Below are positions 58,867 through 64,000 of a stretch of 64,000 nt of DNA, in pieces (the stretch's first letter is position 1; each line of letters starts with the position of its first letter). The stretch is from Rhyacophila brunnea (Eukaryota > Arthropoda > Insecta > Trichoptera > Rhyacophilidae). Where the stretch lies: the NCBI GenBank assembly GCA_022495005.1, contig JAGYXB010000654.1, positions 186,001 to 250,000 on the forward strand, read 5' to 3'. The notes beneath the pieces are model-generated. The model did no database searches. It was not told the origin of the DNA and saw only the letters and a program-made list of their open reading frames with translations. Position numbers and translations under genes: made by a program.

Positions 58867-59223
58867 GTAGGAGTATATTATTAATAATACACCATCGTTT
58901 GAAATAGGTAGTAGGTATCTTCGACTTAAAATTGCTTATTCCATTTTTATTACTAAACGTATTTTATAAAAAACGCGCTAACTCACATTAGATGATTTCA
59001 AGAAAAGTTGACTTAAAAAATTCAGCATGGTGCATAGGTAAATGAATATTTTTTCATAGTGTGGTTTATTTTTTTACATTATTTTAAAGAAGTAGATATT
59101 AATTTAAGTCGAAATGTTCATATGTTAAAAATTTCACCTTTAATTTACATGTGTATTTCATTAATACATATTTTTGTTGAAAGATAGATAGTATAGCTAA
59201 CATTAATACATTATTATAAACAT
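58867..59223. other. AT-rich interior of the long-TIR element
   Basis: Nothing recognised. Confidence 0.4.
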
Positions 59224-59632
59224 TATTATAGACGCTATACTAAGAGATGTCACGGAGACTTGAAGCTTTCGAGATGTGGCTGTATAGACGCATCCTCAAA
59301 ATTTCTTGGACTGACCGGGTGACAAATGTTGAAGTTCTTACTCGAATATGGAAGGACCACGAAGTTCTACGTAGTATCAAAACCAGGAAACTACAATACC
59401 TCGGCTACATTATGAGAGGACAAAAGTACAGTATTCCCCAACTTGTCATTCAAGGAAAGATTAATGGTAAGCGTAGCAGAGGACGGCGCCACATTTCGTG
59501 GCTTAAAAACCTCCGTGATTAGTACGAGTGCAGCTCCACTGAACTATTCCAGGTAGCAGACGACAAAGCTAATATTACCTTGATGGTGTCCGACCTCCGA
59601 GGGGATGGCTTAGTAAGAAGAAGAAGATAAAT
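59224..59632 (+). pseudogene. C-terminal fragment of a non-LTR retrotransposon (RTE-like)
   Basis: The frame reads RRLEAFEMWLYRRILKISW, RKLQYLGYIMRGQKYS and IQGKINGKRSRGRRHISWLK. An in-frame TAG stands where Trp is usual, and the frame continues CSSTELFQVADDKA to VRRRR*. It ends in an AAGAAGAAG microsatellite-like tail. This is the standard C-terminal block of insect endonuclease-reverse transcriptase elements. It is 5'-truncated, as such insertions often are. It lies inside the long-TIR element. Confidence 0.85.
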
Positions 59633-60753
59633 ATTTATTTCTGAAGAAAATGTCACAAAAAATGAAAATGTCAAAAACGTCCAAATTCACTGTCAGAATA
59701 TGAATACGTATACCTAATATAACAAAAATAGTATAAAGAATTGGAATAAGTAACAGGGTAAACTTAATAATTATATATCCTCTTTGACAACAAAAGTCAA
59801 TACCACCACCTGTCACCTGACCAAGGCTGTTTTTCAAGCCAACTCGATTTTATTTTATTTATTTTTTACGAGTTGTATTGTTTTGTGTAACTACGTCGAA
59901 ATATATAATACCTATTATATAAATCACTAGGAAGCCGATGTTTGTGATAGGGAATTATTTTTAATTTACCTGTGGAAATAGCTGGGTACGCGCTAAGGCC
60001 CCAGGTATTTAAAAATAATCTAATCTAACTACATCATTAGTCAGGGGTTAAAAATGATTGGTCATTTTCATGAGAATCATACAAAATATTATAATAGCGT
60101 TAAATATTTTTAATATGACAAGAATTTCGAAAAATGCCTAACTCATCGGCTAATAGTCTAAGAGCAGGGCCATCCAGTGGATTCGTCCAGATTCATTATA
60201 CCTAGCCAAACAAAAATATCAGCAAAATATAATATAAAACACTGGAGTGATCCCGAAATCGATAATTAAATACCTACTTTGATTTAAAATATAGAAGCCG
60301 ATTGCCAATAACGCGTCTGGGCGCGAATTCTGTTGGATGTCGTATTTTTTTAGTTAGGTTATACTGGGTAATTATTGAGTTTGGAAGAAAATAAATCATT
60401 AAATCGACATTAACTGATTATATTGCAGCGCGTATTTATAAATTAAATAATTATTAGCATAACACAAATTATGACTTAATATGTAGAAATGAACAGAATT
60501 TAATATGTATATTAAATATGTCGATGACCCAATCAGATGAACCTTTATAACTACGACCGGTTTTGTCCACCCAGTGGCTAGTCTAGTCAGTACGATAAAA
60601 ATTGCGTTTTATTAAATTAAATAAATAATACAATTCATTTCTACCATGAATTGACAGTTAACACAATAAAAGAAATATTATATTAAACAGAATTATAGGA
60701 GTGAACACAGTTTGAAAACCCCTTTTTTGGAGAAAAATAGGTTTAATAGTATT
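59633..60753. other. Spacer within the long-TIR element
   Basis: No gene recognised. Isolated GC-richer words near 59975-60010 and 60300-60330 do not form a frame. Confidence 0.35.
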
Positions 60754-61441
60754 ATCTCGATCAGGGTTGGCGAACCTTTTTACGTACACCGGCCAAAATT
60801 TCCCTATTATAATTTTTCGACTGTCTGACACACCGAGCAGTTTTTCATGAGAAAAAGATGAAAACCAGTTTTTAAGAATGCTATTAAAAAAGTTTAAAGA
60901 TTATAATTAAGTTCCCGAATTATATTTTCACCGTGTTTCTAGCCGAAAGCTAATCTTTTATTTGTTGAATATTTTTTTCCTTGTTTTCAAAATTTCAAGG
61001 AGATCGTGGAAGCATTTTAGCAACGCTTCTTTCATATTATTATAATATTCCCTATCAGTCCTATCACTAAGCGGTTTTCCGTTTTTAGCGATTATGTTTG
61101 AGGTAAAATAATAAGCAGCTGTTTATATTTTAATGACTGCCGATAAATTTCATCAAGTTGTCATCATTGTTGGTTGAATATTTTTATCTGTCATTTTTGC
61201 CTGACTTTTATCGATTGGTAAAAATAATATTAAACACCGAAGAAAACACGCATTGCTCTGTCGTTATCATTTTTTAATATTATATACTTACTTATAGGAA
61301 CATTAATTTATTTGCAAAACTTTCTTGTATATTATTAAATTATTGTAGGTTTTTTCTCTTTTTAAAATAAAACATTCGCGTGCCATGAAAAATTATCTCG
61401 CGTGACACTAGTGTCACAGGCTCGCCATCACTGATCTAGGT
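60754..61441. mobile_element. hAT relic (60762-61433) inside the long-TIR element
   Basis: Starts CAGGGTTGGCGAACCTTTTT and ends GGCTCGCCATCACTG. The flanking 8-mers ATCTCGAT and ATCTAGGT agree at six of eight positions. CGTGACACTAGTGTCAC lies just inside the right end. No transposase frame. Confidence 0.65.
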
Positions 61442-62806
61442 GCATTCTGTAAAGTTAATGCTTTTAACTTTTGCATTATCTACTTAGTAATAGTATTTTG
61501 AGATGTTTAAAAAATACCTAATGATTATTTACCTTTGTATACATAGACCATAATTTCGGAGTATATTTTCGGGGCAGATTTTCATAACAACTAAAAATCG
61601 TAAAATAAAAAAATGTATAATCCTCGTCATAGACATTTTCTTTGATCATTGTGGCAGTGTCAGTGTAATATTACTTAAGTATATAAATTTGTGACATTTA
61701 TGATAAATTCACGATTGAATATAAATTCCATAACGTTGTTCATATTCTTCGGAAGCAGATTAATGCAACTCCATTTTTTTCAGAAATGAGTTTTTGACAG
61801 AATAATTAAGATGAAACCATTTTTAATAATTGATAAAAATGTCCTACAGTCAATCGTGGTGACTATCTAACTAAATGATTGCCAAGTTCTTGTCGGTTGA
61901 CTTTGGGATCACGACAATGTGTCGGAATGATGGGCTATTTAGAGGCAATATGATGCTAATTATTACTGCTTATTTTAATAATAATTTAGTTTATATTCTA
62001 AATTTAATTTAACGTTTAATTTTTTTAAATATTCTAACAGTGCTTTAATGAATTAAATTTACCAAAAAGATGATCGCCTTTTGTTTATGTTTTTAGTTCT
62101 TATTAGTTATAGGCATTCATCAAAAATATAAATTGTTTTTTTCTCTAATCTAAATTGAGAATATGGCAGTTGCCGCCGTCTGCCTCTGAGGTATATATAT
62201 TATTTATTTAGTAGATTCTAATGTAATGAACAAAGAAAGGCCTCAGAAATACAATCATTTAAAGGTGCTGATAACCGTATTTAAAAAATATACAGGATTA
62301 TGGTTGTAGAAATCCAATTGCATATTATAATGGACTCTTTCACAACTACAAAATGTCTCAATACGTCCGATAGTTTTTGTATAACTCAAAGTAGGCCTAT
62401 TACTTAATAACCTATATATTTATAAGAATATAAATACATTACTTATGAGGTATTAGATGCAATAAATAATATGAATTATATTATATAATTAATTGCCATA
62501 CAAAACCAATGATTTAAGAATTCTATGCGAAAGTTAATTTGAAAACCTTTAACAATAAAACGGTACCTAATTGTCAATTTTTTTATAAATAAAACAATTT
62601 AAAAAAACTGTAGATATCCATTAACTAATTATTAGGTAGGTGTGGATTTTTAACTTTACATCAAATAAAAACATGTTATTTGTAAAATTATGGATACCCC
62701 CAAACTGGGTAACCTATAATATCATAAGGTATAAAACGATTACTTGGGAGGATTGACTTATTCAGTATTCAAAATCGTGTTTAAATAACTAAAACTTCCA
62801 ATAAAG
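61442..62806. other. AT-rich interior of the long-TIR element
   Basis: Nothing recognised before the right inverted repeat begins at about 62807. Confidence 0.4.
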
Positions 62807-63312
62807 TTACAAATTCGCTTTGTCAACATAATATATAATGTAATATGTAGGTACTTTTCAAGTAGTTTACTTACTTATGTTGTTTGTAATTTCATAATCT
62901 TCAAAATACTTATTTACGGATTATGTACACATATAAAGTTCAATTATAATAACATGAAATCGAAAAAACTCCGAAAGATATTATTTTAACCAACCAATTC
63001 ATTATTAATATTTGTTTTTTTTTTTAAATATGAATAGATAGGTAAACACAATAAACCACTTAATTATGCACATCTTCAAGTTATGACAAGGAAAGAATTC
63101 TTTTCTTTTTATAAACAGCATAAAGCATAAGTAATAATTATTATTAATCATAATAAAAATACGTTAAGCGCATACAACCATATAAGATTATATAAGACCA
63201 ACAATTATAAGATACAACCACTAAGTAGATAGAAGCATATTAAAGTGTCGCGTCTACTTTCTCTACCAAGTCGTTACGTAGGTCTTTTCTTTTGCGCATT
63301 TTATTCAGCCGT

Positions 63313-63475
63313 GCGGCGTCCAATCTCCCGGAGGCCAGTTGGGCCGGTGTCAAATTGGGTCGGCGCCCGATTGTACCGGCGTCCGATCGTCCCGGAGGCC
63401 AATTGGGTCGGCGTCCGATTGTACCGGCGGCCAATTACCGGAGGCCAATCGGCGGAGGCCAGTTCGCGGTGCCAA
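63313..63475. repeat. 16-bp GC-rich minisatellite in the right TIR
   Basis: Inverse of 58183-58345. The unit order is identical and almost no substitutions are visible. Confidence 0.9.
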
Positions 63476-63497
63476 ATCGTCCTAGACCCTTAAGTTT

Positions 63498-64000
63498 CGC
63501 TTTTTTAGAGACTCCAGCTGGCTCTTAAAGGCTGTCGCGACCCCTGCGGGTGACCGGCGGAATTTACTGCGACTCTCTCAAGGTGGCCGCGGGCCTTGTT
63601 GTCCAATTAATGACGTGCATAAACGGATGCGCAGGATTCCCACGCTCACTTCTTCTTATCTCGCGAAAGTAAAAAAATGATATTATTATGGTATTTAGAG
63701 CGCCGCTAAAAGCGACACATGCGCCGCGCCGTGCTTCTCGTTAAGTTTCGCTTTTTTATAGACTCCAGCTAGCTCTTAAAGGCTTTCGCGACCCCTGCGG
63801 GTGACCGGCGGAATTTACTGCGACTCTCTCAAGGTGGCCGCGGGCCTTGTTGTCCAATTAATGACGTGCATAAACGGATGCGCAGGATTCCCACGCTCAC
63901 TTCTTCTTATCTCGCGAAAGTAAAAAAATGATATTATTATGGTATTTAGAGCGCCGCTAAAAGCGACACATGCTTACGTATTGAAAATAAAAAATGATAT
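63498..64000. repeat. Satellite array resumes and leaves the window
   Basis: Two monomers of the ~250-bp satellite continue in the same orientation and phase as before the insertion. The last ends with the CTTACGTATTGAAA variant at about 63974. The array therefore extends to the right. Confidence 0.95.

Larger units (their letters stand above)
58161..63497. mobile_element. 5.3-kb long-TIR element (58169-63489) in the satellite, TSD TTAAGTTT
   Basis: TTAAGTTT lies on both sides (58161-58168, 63490-63497) and belongs to the satellite monomer. Ends are GGGAATGGGACGATTTGGCA and TGCCAAATCGTCCTAGACCC. Inverted repeats of roughly 690 bp (58169-58866 and 62807-63489) begin with a GC-rich 16-bp minisatellite. 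They continue through GATAAAATGCGCAAAG and AT-rich sequence to GTTGACAAAGCG. The interior has no transposase, only an RTE 3' fragment and a hAT relic. A long TIR with an 8-9-bp duplication suggests a Mutator-like (MULE) element, but this is an inference. Confidence 0.8.

Overview
This window looks like a repeat-rich chromosomal region of an animal nuclear genome. It is most likely from an insect, and an aphid or close hemipteran is my best guess. The evidence is AT-rich spacer scattered with GTAGGTACCTA-type motifs (for example near 5437, 18290 and 49548), a diverged copy of a protein family I know mainly from aphid genomes (1316-1850), CCTAA-type (insect telomere-like) motifs, and spliced exon fragments. 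The species is an inference. I found no complete host gene. Almost everything recognisable is a transposable element, a satellite or a gene fragment.

Layout, left to right. (a) 1-5.2 kb: a broken copy of an aphid repeat-associated protein, then a hAT element (2019-5216, 8-bp duplication GGTTTATA). It holds a decayed mariner transposase, split by a 1.47-kb terminal-inverted-repeat element (3021-4494, duplication ATTT), and a foldback MITE. (b) 6-11.8 kb: MITEs, a tRNA-like SINE head split by a TA-flanked MITE, three short hAT-type elements carrying a GC-rich ~60-bp minisatellite, and a solo LTR. (c) 12.2-17.7 kb: a 5'-truncated RTE-type non-LTR retrotransposon split by two related hAT elements (duplications TATACAGT and CTCACAAG). 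The first contains two further hAT elements. (d) 19-28 kb: sparse debris, namely a candidate first exon, tandem RTE 3'-tail fragments, a THAP first exon, a Harbinger transposase fragment and a non-LTR C-terminus. (e) 29.5-34.1 kb: an R1-clade non-LTR element with endonuclease and reverse transcriptase, frameshifted and split by a piggyBac-like element at a TTAA site. (f) 35.5-41.5 kb, minus strand: an R1-like ORF1, two spliced exon fragments resembling BCAS2/SPF27, and a young LTR retrotransposon (599/598-bp LTRs, duplication GGGGG). (g) 42-47.2 kb: a 5.2-kb inverted-repeat element with a 2.6-kb imperfect palindrome inside. (h) 47.2-50.4 kb: short tandem repeats and hairpins. (i) 50.4-64 kb: about 31 tandem copies of a ~250-bp satellite, interrupted by a 5.3-kb element with ~690-bp terminal inverted repeats (duplication TTAAGTTT), after which the satellite resumes and leaves the window.

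The most striking observation is that the satellite monomer appears to derive from 28S rDNA. A 113-nt stretch aligns without gaps (about 71% identity by my hand count) to the conserved 28S core that holds the R2 and R1 retrotransposon target sites. The 28S comparison is from memory. The window is best read as a stratigraphy of insertions. Several host sequences become continuous again once the insert and one copy of its target duplication are removed, which gives a relative order of events.
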